In this document: positions 53,898 to 64,000 of the stretch, piece after piece
How positions within the stretch are numbered: position 1 is the stretch's first letter
Layout of the letters: each line of letters begins with the position of its first letter
Assembly (NCBI RefSeq): GCF_003966565.1
Contig: NZ_AP018718.1
Span: 248,001 to 312,000 of the forward strand
Length of the DNA: 64,000 bases
Direction: 5' to 3'
From: Sulfuricystis multivorans
GTDB taxonomy: Bacteria; Pseudomonadota; Gammaproteobacteria; Burkholderiales; Rhodocyclaceae
Program-made: the position numbers and the translations under genes
The notes under the pieces: model-generated
What the model was told of the DNA's origin: nothing
The model's input: the letters and a program-made list of their open reading frames with translations, nothing else
Database searches by the model: none

Positions 53898-54620
53898 TCA
53901 AGCTGCTTTTTGGCAAACTGCGTACTGAAGTTCGAAAAGGCCCCATTTGCGGGTGCCGGCAAACGGATCGGCGAAGAGAGAGAGCAGATTCGTCGCGATG
54001 CGCAAGAGTTTGGAGCGGCGTGATAGCTCCCCCCAGAAAACGGGATGGGATCGATGAAAATCGGCATTGGCGAACACGCTGCGGATCAGTGCCTGGAATT
54101 CGTTCGGAAACCATTCGACGACATGCAGGCGATCCATTGGTTTTTCGCTCAGGCGAATGGGGGTCGAGATGACCGCCCAGCCACCAGGTTTGAGCAATCG
54201 ATGGATTTCGGCCAGAAAACGATCGGGATGCTGAACGTGCTCGATGACGTCCGAAGAGATGAGGCCATCGAAACTGGCATCGGCAAAAGGCGTGGCGTAG
54301 CCGCTCGCGGTAAGGAGAATGGCCTGACTGCCCTGTGTGAGATGGCGTTTTCGGCCCAGCACGATGGCTTCGTGGGTGGGATCGATACCCACGACCTGCG
54401 CTCCATATTGGGTGAGCCAGTAAGCAAATGCTCCGTCGCCACAACCGAAATCGATGATTCTTTTTCCGGCTAGGCTCCCGGCATGCGTTTCGAAAAGGTC
54501 GATGCAGTGGCGATAGCGTGAGCGCACATAGGCGCTCATGTGTAATGGGTTACGCGACATCTGGCGCCAGTGGTAATCGCCGCGTTGGCGATACTTGTCA
54601 TAGACGATTTCTTTGCTCAT
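53898..54620 (-). CDS. SAM-dependent methyltransferase
   Basis: A 240-residue class I methyltransferase. Motif I is RIIDFGCGDGAFAYWL, followed by GIDPTHEA, and FDGLISSDVIEHVQHPDRFLAEI contains the post-I motif. It probably methylates a glycan or a lipid-linked intermediate. It overlaps the GT4 gene on its upstream side by 23 bp. Confidence 0.85.
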   Translation of the reverse strand: MSKEIVYDKYRQRGDYHWRQMSRNPLHMSAYVRSRYRHCIDLFETHAGSLAGKRIIDFGCGDGAFAYWLTQYGAQVVGIDPTHEAIVLGRKRHLTQGSQAILLTASGYATPFADASFDGLISSDVIEHVQHPDRFLAEIHRLLKPGGWAVISTPIRLSEKPMDRLHVVEWFPNEFQALIRSVFANADFHRSHPVFWGELSRRSKLLRIATNLLSLFADPFAGTRKWGLFELQYAVCQKAA

Positions 54621-55755
54621 TCGGGGTCATTCCTCCTTGGCCGAGTAACCGACCATAGAGCTTCGTCACCGCGGTGACATGTGCCGCCATCGAGAAGCGC
54701 TCTTCCGCTACCGCTACACAGCGTCGAGCGTATTCGATGCGCTCGCTGGCATCGAGGCGCATCGCCTTGTCCATGGCGCGGACGAGAGCGGCGTGGTCGT
54801 CGGGAGGGACGAGCCAGCCGGTGCTGCCATCATCGATCATGTCCGCTAGGGCGCCCACGCGGGTGGCGATTACGGGAACGCCGGATGCCATCGCTTCCAT
54901 CACGGTGCGTGGAAACGATTCCCGCAAAGAGGGCAGCACGAGACAATCCGCCGCCCACAGCACAGACGCGACGTCCTCGGTGGCGCCATGGAGCCTCACA
55001 GTGGAGCGTAACGCTGAGTCGGCAGCAATAAGAAGCTGCAGCTCGTCAAGCGCATCACTTTCGACCGGGGCACCAACGATGAGGAGTCGCGCGTGGGCTG
55101 CCTGTGCAAGAAGAGCGGCGAACGCTTTGATGGTACGTGCCTGCCCCTTGTTTGTTTCGATACTGCCAATTTGCACAAACAAGAAATTATCCGGCGCCAG
55201 CCCCAAGGCTCGCTTGGCGTCCTCGATCGGCATCTGCCGCCGGAAGTTTGCAAGTTCCACTCCATTGAAAATGCGGACGATCTTGTCTGGGCAAGCGAAA
55301 TAGTCCGCTTGCTCCCTGGTGAGTACGACGATTTTGTCAGCCAGGCGCAGGATCCAAGGGCGCTGCCGTTTCATGCGCTTGTCTTCGATAGGCTCACGAA
55401 TGTGCCAAACGACGGGAATGCCACACCACTTGGCTGCTAGCGCGACATATTTTGCAAACGGCACTGCCGAGTTGACATGGGCAAGGTCGATACGGTTACG
55501 ACGGATCAAGGCAATCGTGTCGCGGATCAGGGGCCAGCGTAACCAACCCCTACGCTTCACTACCTCGCTGGGCATATCCTGAGAACGCAAATCGTCGAGC
55601 AAAGGGCCGTCTTTGCTGAAAACGAAGAAGGGTTCGTAGCCGAATTCGGGCAGGCGTCTGCCCAGTTCGACGAGACTGATGGCAGAGCCGCGCCGACTCG
55701 CATGGTGGGAGGCCATCAGGATTTTGGGAAAAGAAGAGTGCAGCGACACGCTCAT
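54598..55755 (-). CDS. Glycosyltransferase family 4
   Basis: A 385-residue GT4 enzyme with KILMASHHASRRGSAISLVELGRRL near the N-terminus and LPSLRESFPRTVMEAMASGVPVIATRVGALADM at the donor site. It is less similar to types A and B, so it probably makes a different linkage. It overlaps msbA by 4 bp (ATGA) and the downstream methyltransferase by 23 bp. Confidence 0.88.
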   Translation of the reverse strand: MSVSLHSSFPKILMASHHASRRGSAISLVELGRRLPEFGYEPFFVFSKDGPLLDDLRSQDMPSEVVKRRGWLRWPLIRDTIALIRRNRIDLAHVNSAVPFAKYVALAAKWCGIPVVWHIREPIEDKRMKRQRPWILRLADKIVVLTREQADYFACPDKIVRIFNGVELANFRRQMPIEDAKRALGLAPDNFLFVQIGSIETNKGQARTIKAFAALLAQAAHARLLIVGAPVESDALDELQLLIAADSALRSTVRLHGATEDVASVLWAADCLVLPSLRESFPRTVMEAMASGVPVIATRVGALADMIDDGSTGWLVPPDDHAALVRAMDKAMRLDASERIEYARRCVAVAEERFSMAAHVTAVTKLYGRLLGQGGMTPNEQRNRL

Positions 55756-57533
55756 GCCTCGGCCCCGGCTTTTTCCTCGCTGTGAAACTGTATGTCATAG
55801 AGTTTTTTATACTCCCCGCCAAGTGCGATGAGCTCATCATGGGTGCCGGCTTCGACGATGCGACCCTTTGCTATGACGAGGATGCGCTGGGCACGACGCA
55901 CAGTGGACAGGCGGTGTGCAATCACCAGTGTGGTCGATTGTCCCATCAATGCTTCGATGGCGGCTTGCACGTAGCGCTCGGATTCTGAATCGAGTGCCGA
56001 AGTAGCTTCGTCGAGAAGCAGAATGGGCGCTTTTTTCAGGACGGCGCGGGCGATTGCCACCCGCTGCCGCTGACCGCCGGAGAGGCGGACGCCTTTATCG
56101 CCGATCTGGGTATCGAAGCCATTGGGCAAGGCTTCGATGAAACTGGTTGCATGAGCGGCATTGGCGGCCATGCGAATTTCTTCCATAGTGGCGTTGGGGT
56201 TGCCGTAAGCGATATTTGCCGCCACCGTATCGTTGAAAAGAAAGATGTCCTGAGAAACCAGAGCGAAGCGTCGGCGCAATGCAGCGAGCGTCATCTCACG
56301 GCTATCTATGCCGTCGATCAAAATCTGGCCGGAGTAATCGTCGTAAAAACGCACCAGAAGATTGAATAAGGTTGTCTTGCCACTACCCGAAAGGCCCACG
56401 ATGGCAATCATTTCGCCTGGACGGACGGAAAAACTGATCTCGTTGAGGGCGGGTCGGCTGGTATGCGGATAGCTGAAGCTCACCTGGCGAACTTCAAGGG
56501 AACCGGATCCAAGCGGTGGGTCGAGTCTGCCTTGGTCGCGCTCGGCAGGTTCGTCGAGCAAGGAAAAAACACTCTCTGCTGCTGCCAGACCCCGTTGGAG
56601 AGGCATACTGAGACCCGCCAGACGTTTTGCCGGGGCAAGCAGCATCAACATCGCAGTGATGAACGAGACGAAGGCGCCGACACTGGTCAAATCCCGGTGT
56701 GCTTGATGGACGGCAATCCCGACGACGATTGCCAATGCCAACGCCGCAATCAGCTGGATCAGTGGCATCAGTAGCTCTCCAGCTACAGAAATGCGCATGT
56801 TGAGACCACGGAAATACTCGGTGTCGCGCCGGAAACGTTTGTTCTCGATCTCTTGAGCAGAATGAATTTTGATGACCCTATGTCCTTCTGTTGCCTCTTG
56901 CAGCCCTTGGGCCATGTCTCCATACGAGGCGAGCAAGGAACGAGACAAGCGACGCATACGCTGCGAAAAGTAGCGCATCGATACCAGCACCAACGGGATG
57001 ATCAACAAACTGACCAGCGTCAGATTCCAGTTCAGGTAGATCATCCAGGCGAGTAAAGCAACGATCGTCAGCGAGTCACGCACCAAAGTGGTTAGAACGG
57101 TAGTGGCGGCTGCACTCAGGCCATTGACATCGTTGGTGACACGCGCAACGATGCGCGAAGCGGGATTGGCATCGAAGAAAGTCGTCGGCAGGCGTACGAT
57201 GCGGGCGAACATCGCGCTGCGCAAATCGGCCGTGATCCGATGGCTGAGCCAGTGCATGCAATAGCCACCCAAGAAACCGAACAATCCGCGCAGTGCGACG
57301 ACCCCGATGATCGCCAAGGGATATTTCCACCAGGCCTGTGGATCGTTCGCACCCAGATTGCCATCGAGCAGTGGCTTCATCAAGGCCGGGAAAAGTGGTT
57401 CCGTAGCAGCTGTCAGCGCCATGCCGATCACCGCGGCGACGAGCATTCGCCAGTAGGGTCTGACATAGCCGAGCAGGCGCAGATACAGGCCAAGGCTCGA
57501 TGTGCCGGAGAGGGAGTGATCGAAATACTTCAT
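55752..57533 (-). CDS. msbA: Lipid A export permease/ATPase MsbA
   Basis: A 593-residue fused ABC half-transporter. Six helices occupy about residues 25-310, and an ATPase follows. The nucleotide-binding domain has Walker A GLSGSGKT at about 379-386, signature LSGGQ near 482 and Walker B ILLLDEATSALD. It flips lipid A-core across the inner membrane, consistent with its glycan locus. It overlaps the heptosyltransferase gene (57530) by 4 bp. Confidence 0.93.
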   Translation of the reverse strand: MKYFDHSLSGTSSLGLYLRLLGYVRPYWRMLVAAVIGMALTAATEPLFPALMKPLLDGNLGANDPQAWWKYPLAIIGVVALRGLFGFLGGYCMHWLSHRITADLRSAMFARIVRLPTTFFDANPASRIVARVTNDVNGLSAAATTVLTTLVRDSLTIVALLAWMIYLNWNLTLVSLLIIPLVLVSMRYFSQRMRRLSRSLLASYGDMAQGLQEATEGHRVIKIHSAQEIENKRFRRDTEYFRGLNMRISVAGELLMPLIQLIAALALAIVVGIAVHQAHRDLTSVGAFVSFITAMLMLLAPAKRLAGLSMPLQRGLAAAESVFSLLDEPAERDQGRLDPPLGSGSLEVRQVSFSYPHTSRPALNEISFSVRPGEMIAIVGLSGSGKTTLFNLLVRFYDDYSGQILIDGIDSREMTLAALRRRFALVSQDIFLFNDTVAANIAYGNPNATMEEIRMAANAAHATSFIEALPNGFDTQIGDKGVRLSGGQRQRVAIARAVLKKAPILLLDEATSALDSESERYVQAAIEALMGQSTTLVIAHRLSTVRRAQRILVIAKGRIVEAGTHDELIALGGEYKKLYDIQFHSEEKAGAEA

Positions 57534-58648
57534 GCCGTTTTTTCGAGCAAGTCATGGACAGCGGCAAGGACCTCTGCTGCAGAAATGGCTTCGAGACATT
57601 CGGACACTTTGCCACCGCCACAGCCATCGAGTCGGCAGGGGCGACAGGAAAAGGATGCGGTCAATACCCGATGCGGGACTTGCCAAGGTCCCCATTCATT
57701 TTCGTTCGAGGGGCCGAACAGGGCTACGACTGGCGTTCCCACGGCGGCGGCCAAATGCATTGGCGCTGAATCGACACAGACGGACAGGCGGGCTACCTCA
57801 ATCAGGGCGCCCAATTCTTCGAGCGTGAGCTGGCCGGATAGATCCACGGGGAGCTGGCGACATTGGGAGAGGATGTCAGCGACGAATGTCTTTTCGCGTT
57901 CGCTGGGAGCGCTCGTCACGACGGGCTGAAAGCCCTCTTTGGTCAGGGAAGAAATCAATTCGGCGAAACCTGCGGCGCTCCAGTTTTTGAACATCCAACG
58001 GGAAGCTGGATGGATATGGATCAGACGTTCCTTTGCGACACCCTGCGTAGTCAGCAGGGCCATCACGCGCTTGCGTGCTTGCTCACTGGGTTGAAAAATC
58101 AACCGGCGTAATTCTTTCGGTGGTTTCCAGCCCACGGCTCGCAGGGCGTCGAGATGGCATTCGACCGTGTGGCGATTGCCCAACGGAGGGAGTGGGGCAA
58201 GATGGGTGAAGGATCGCCGCCAATAAGCCGGTGGTGGATGCAAGGTTGGCAGGAGGGCGACGCTCAGTCGTGGACGCAGGATGCGCACCAGCCAGGCACC
58301 GCGCCAATGATCGGTGAGATGGATGACCAGATCGTAGCCGCGTTGACGCAACCGACGCAACAGGCCCAATTCGGCCTTGGTCTGGCCCAGCAAACCGAGC
58401 TTTTTCCATTGCCGATCGATGGTGTGAATATGGGAGATATCGCTGTGGCCAGCCAGCATGGGCAGGGTGTCGGCATAGACAAGCGCATCTACCTCACAAT
58501 GCGGAGCAATCTCCTTCAGTGTGCTGAATATGGGGCTGGCAAGCAGCACATCACCATGATGGCGCAATTTGATCACCAGCACCCGACGCAGCTCGGACAA
58601 TGGAATTGGCTGCACGTGGGGCACCGATGCGGCAGGAAAGTGATCCAT
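57530..58648 (-). CDS. Lipopolysaccharide heptosyltransferase (GT9, WaaQ-like)
   Basis: A 372-residue GT9 enzyme. N-terminal RRVLVIKLRHHGDVLLASPIFSTL and C-terminal RLSVCVDSAPMHLAAAVGTPVVALFGPSNENEWGPW are heptosyltransferase signatures. It resembles heptosyltransferase III (WaaQ) more than WaaC. It leads the minus-strand run through msbA, and the 238 bp upstream hold no gene I can support, so the promoter is probably there. Confidence 0.88.
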   Translation of the reverse strand: MDHFPAASVPHVQPIPLSELRRVLVIKLRHHGDVLLASPIFSTLKEIAPHCEVDALVYADTLPMLAGHSDISHIHTIDRQWKKLGLLGQTKAELGLLRRLRQRGYDLVIHLTDHWRGAWLVRILRPRLSVALLPTLHPPPAYWRRSFTHLAPLPPLGNRHTVECHLDALRAVGWKPPKELRRLIFQPSEQARKRVMALLTTQGVAKERLIHIHPASRWMFKNWSAAGFAELISSLTKEGFQPVVTSAPSEREKTFVADILSQCRQLPVDLSGQLTLEELGALIEVARLSVCVDSAPMHLAAAVGTPVVALFGPSNENEWGPWQVPHRVLTASFSCRPCRLDGCGGGKVSECLEAISAAEVLAAVHDLLEKTA

Positions 58649-58886
58649 CGGTCAGGTATGGCAGTTTTGAACCCAGATTATCCATTGAGAGCGGGCTGAT
58701 GCGCCATGAGCATTCGATACGGTCATTTCATCGCCCTACACGGCGGCTTTCGGTCTGCGGGCGGCATCTTCGCGCCCCCGCGTATCGCCAGACACTGTTA
58801 TTGGCTCATCGCGGGGACGCAAACCTGCTCGCCCTCGCCTTCGAAACCCGCTCGTGTTCCAATGGACAATCTGGGTTGAACGTTGA
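58649..58886. other. 238-bp intergenic region upstream of glycan operon
   Basis: No open frame here resembles a protein, and no strong palindrome is visible. A weak TAATCT-type -10 faces the heptosyltransferase gene on the minus strand at about 58675, without a clear -35. I see nothing else. Confidence 0.3.
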
Positions 58887-59999
58887 TTATACGAGGGCCT
58901 TGGTGATGCCCAGCGAAGCGTATAAGGCAATGAGCCTCTCCGTCATGGCAGCGAAGTCATTGGCAGCTACGGCCTCGCGTGCCGACGTCGGGGTATTTGG
59001 CTCGGCGGCGCGCGCGAGCATGTGTTCTAGTACGGGTGCCCAAACATTCCCTGGTGACGAAGCAGGCACGAGTGCACCATTAATGCCGGAGGTAAGCAAC
59101 TCGGCCGCGCCGCAATTTTCCGTCGTGACCACCGGCAGCCCGCAGGCCAGAGCTTCCAGCGCGGCGTTCGGCAGCGGGTCGTAAATCGTCGGTAGGCAGA
59201 AAAGATCGGCCGCGCCGTAAAACGGGCGCACATCGCTTTGCGCACCCAGGAAACGCACCCTGTCGGCGACGCCGCAGCGCATGGCCAGTCGTTGGTAGCG
59301 CGCTTCATGCTTGTCGCGGCCGACGATCCAGGCTTCGGCGCTGCGGGTATCCATCTGCGCGAGCGCCTCGATCAGGGTCGCCACCCCTTTTCGTTCATAG
59401 CCCGAGCCGACGAAGAGGATCACGGCTGCCGTCTTTCCAGCGCCGACTTTCGCGCGCACGGCGGTGCGATGTTCCTTGCGTAGCCCCGGATGGAAATGCC
59501 GGGTGTCGACGCCGTTGTAGATGACATGGAGTTTGTCTGCCGCTTCTGGAAAGCGCTGCGCGATGTCGTCTTTCACCATGCGCGAGTTGCAGATCACGGC
59601 GCGCAAGTCGGGATGGCGCAACAGCGCCGCCTCGGCAGCCAGCGTATAGCGATGCCAGGGCGCAAGCCGCCAGGGTTTTCCGGATAGCTCGAGCCAGGTG
59701 GCATGCACGCCGTCACCGGCGCGGTAGATGTGGCAGCCGGGGATGCGTTCATGTGATTGCACCAGGTCGTATTTTCCGGCGCTGATGATCTTTTGCACGC
59801 AGCGCGCGAAACTCCAATCGCGCCAGGTGCGGCCGAGATAGAAGGGATCACAGAGAACGCCCGCGGTGTCGCCTCGCCATTCGCGCGCGATGACCTCGAC
59901 CGCCACGCCTTGCGCGCGCAGCGCGTCGAGCGCGCTCGCGACGAAACGCTCGGCGCCGCCGAAGGGGGTGTATTTCTGCCGCACGATCGCGAGCTTCAT
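58887..59999 (-). CDS. Glycosyltransferase family 4 (lipopolysaccharide core type)
   Basis: A 370-residue GT4 enzyme with IVRQKYTPFGGAERFVASALDALRAQG at the N-terminus, like core glucosyltransferases WaaG. The donor region has FLPTIYDPLPNAALEALACGLPVVTTENCG in short form. I chose the ATG at 59999 (MKLAIVRQ). RAKVGAGKTAAVILFVGSGYERKG includes the dispersed repeat at 59427, just before the strand leading to the glycine-rich loop. A remnant ORF overlaps its start. Confidence 0.87.
   Translation of the reverse strand: MKLAIVRQKYTPFGGAERFVASALDALRAQGVAVEVIAREWRGDTAGVLCDPFYLGRTWRDWSFARCVQKIISAGKYDLVQSHERIPGCHIYRAGDGVHATWLELSGKPWRLAPWHRYTLAAEAALLRHPDLRAVICNSRMVKDDIAQRFPEAADKLHVIYNGVDTRHFHPGLRKEHRTAVRAKVGAGKTAAVILFVGSGYERKGVATLIEALAQMDTRSAEAWIVGRDKHEARYQRLAMRCGVADRVRFLGAQSDVRPFYGAADLFCLPTIYDPLPNAALEALACGLPVVTTENCGAAELLTSGINGALVPASSPGNVWAPVLEHMLARAAEPNTPTSAREAVAANDFAAMTERLIALYASLGITKALV
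59427..59450 (-). repeat. 24-bp dispersed repeat, copy 12 (in glycosyltransferase)
   Basis: Sense copy, centre GAAA, flanked by G before AAA. It is read KVGAGKTA just before a core strand, an almost identical setting to copy 45364 in waaA. Confidence 0.85.
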
Positions 60000-60097
60000 G
60001 CAAGCGCCCCATCGATGCATGACGTTTTAGAGAATTCTCGGCGCAGCTTGATGACGAGCGCCCGGCGCAAGGCTGCCGGCTCGAAGGGTTTGGGCAT
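59996..60097 (-). pseudogene. Heptosyltransferase N-terminal remnant (33-codon ORF)
   Basis: A 33-codon frame, starting MPKPFEPAALRRALVIKLRR, ends in a TGA that overlaps the downstream glycosyltransferase ATG. LRRALVIKLRR resembles LRRVLVIKLRH at the start of the heptosyltransferase at 57530, after which homology stops. It may be a decayed heptosyltransferase, or a small leader peptide. The frame is too short to be sure. Confidence 0.4.
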
Positions 60098-60102
60098 GTG
60101 CG

Positions 60103-60116
60103 CATTCTATAGAATG
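60103..60116. promoter_or_regulatory. 14-bp perfect palindrome between divergent genes
   Basis: CATTCTATAGAATG is self-complementary and lies 6 bases before the glycosyltransferase ATG at 60122, next to the remnant ORF. It also contains a -10-like TATAGA, so it could be overlapping divergent promoters or an operator. Confidence 0.4.
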
Positions 60117-60121
60117 TCGCC

Positions 60122-60865
60122 ATGACCCCTATTTCCGCTGTGGTGATTACCCGCGATGCCGCTTCGCAACTGGCGAAGTGCCTCGATTCGCTCGCCTTTT
60201 GCGATGAAATCCTCGTCGTCGATTCCGGCAGCACGGACGGCACGATCGAACTTGCCCGGCGCCGCGGTGCCCGCGTGATCGAAACGCATTGGCGCGGTTT
60301 TGGAGCGCAAAAGCAATTCGCCGTCGAGCAGGCGGCCCACGACTGGGTGCTGTGCGTCGATGCCGACGAGTGGGTCAGCGGCATCCTCAAGGACAGCATC
60401 TGTGCCGCGCTGGGTGCGCCGAGTTTTCCCGCTTACCGTTTCGCCCGCTGCAATCGCTTCATGGGCCGCTATCTGCGTCACGGCGAAGGTTATCCCGACT
60501 TGAGCTTGCGGCTCTTCGATCGGCGCCATGCCCACTGGTCGAGTGATGCGGTGCATGAACGCGTGGTGGCGGACGGCCCGGTCGGCGTGCTTGCCGGCGA
60601 TCTGATGCACGATTCGGCCGAATCGCTGGAGCGCTATCTGGAAAAACAGAACCGCTATTCGAGCCTCGCCGCGCAGGCCCAGCTTGCGGCGGGAAAGAAG
60701 AGCTCGCTGCTTCGCCTGGTCGGCTCGCCGCTCATCCGTTTCATCAAATTTTATGTTCTGCGGCTAGGCTTTCTCGACGGCCTGCCGGGACTGGTGCATA
60801 TCTCGATTGGCTGTTTCGCAAGCTTTGCCAAGCACGCCAAGATGCTCGCTGCCGCGCGTCGCTGA
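60122..60865 (+). CDS. Glycosyltransferase family 2 (core-type)
   Basis: A 247-residue GT2 enzyme of the WaaE/KdtX type. It has DSGSTDGTIELARRRGARVIE (residues 37-57) and the metal-binding DADEW, with acceptor-side SSDAVHERVV. A C-terminal hydrophobic part (residues about 195-240) suggests membrane association. It would add a sugar, often glucose, to inner core, inferred from homologues. It is the only glycan gene here on the plus strand. Confidence 0.88.
   Translation: MTPISAVVITRDAASQLAKCLDSLAFCDEILVVDSGSTDGTIELARRRGARVIETHWRGFGAQKQFAVEQAAHDWVLCVDADEWVSGILKDSICAALGAPSFPAYRFARCNRFMGRYLRHGEGYPDLSLRLFDRRHAHWSSDAVHERVVADGPVGVLAGDLMHDSAESLERYLEKQNRYSSLAAQAQLAAGKKSSLLRLVGSPLIRFIKFYVLRLGFLDGLPGLVHISIGCFASFAKHAKMLAAARR

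Positions 60866-64000
<3,135 letters not shown>

Noticed and set aside
47114-58648. A recent horizontal island for the whole glycan locus
   Set aside because: GC content looks a little lower by eye in parts, but there is no tRNA, integrase or direct-repeat boundary, and core genes waaA, waaC and msbA flank or lie within it.

Overview
The window reads as a stretch of chromosome from a high-GC Gram-negative bacterium, most likely a betaproteobacterium of the Rhodocyclales or a close relative. This is inferred from an OxyR with classical Cys199/Cys208, a class I polyhydroxyalkanoate synthase, RapZ, WaaA/WaaC/MsbA lipopolysaccharide genes, RND/TolC efflux, a LiuR-type leucine degradation cluster and ThiC. 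Genes are tightly packed, many join through ATGA-type overlaps, and no gene-free stretch exceeds 300 bases. I recognise no rRNA or tRNA gene, insertion sequence, prophage or CRISPR array.

Layout. 1-3.7 kb: the end of a membrane-anchored Cys-rich protein, a DMT exporter, a HIT protein and a large unknown. 3.8-8 kb: a PAS-GGDEF-EAL protein and an APH/P-loop kinase fusion. 8-12.8 kb: oxyR, a secreted erythromycin-esterase-like protein, a Tat-type caspase-like protein, dps and a DUF123 protein. 12.8-18.3 kb (minus strand): an alpha/beta hydrolase, a degenerate HD-GYP protein, an orphan PIN protein, phaC and an MBL-fold hydrolase. 18.4-29.7 kb: a MerR-family regulator (LiuR-like) and a leucine/isovalerate catabolic operon (isovaleryl-CoA dehydrogenase, thiolase, second acyl-CoA dehydrogenase, both methylcrotonyl-CoA carboxylase subunits, methylglutaconyl-CoA hydratase, HMG-CoA lyase). 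A DMT transporter is embedded in it, and a DUF1289 protein and an MBL hydrolase follow. 29.8-33.6 kb: ubiC, rapZ, a NusG-II/Gx pair, ubiX and a Lon-N-terminal-domain protein. 33.7-44.9 kb: two adaptor/RND pump pairs in one operon, a PCMT-like methyltransferase, a rhodanese, tolC and a Uma2 protein. 44.9-60.9 kb: a lipopolysaccharide/surface glycan locus (waaA, waaC, ligase, seven further glycosyltransferases, two methyltransferases, a hexapeptide acyltransferase, msbA, a second heptosyltransferase). 60.9-64 kb: a CLC channel and thiC, whose 5' end lies outside the window.

The most unusual signal is a 24-bp sequence found 12 times in both orientations (3739, 7035, 13685, 14838, 23435, 28777, 28955, 33786, 34368, 37925, 45364, 59427). 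It reads AAANTCGGCGCTG, four variable bases, then GACGGCA, and all copies align without gaps. Ten copies lie within reading frames, in three different frames and both orientations, so each adds about eight in-frame residues to a different, unrelated protein. Two lie between genes. Because the same bases are kept in different frames, the constraint appears to act on DNA, as expected for a dispersed mini-element or a genome-wide protein-binding or uptake signal. I do not recognise it as a described family. The other signals are palindromic operator-like sites, a LiuR-type operator, a remnant heptosyltransferase start, and duplicated glycosyltransferases in the surface-glycan locus.
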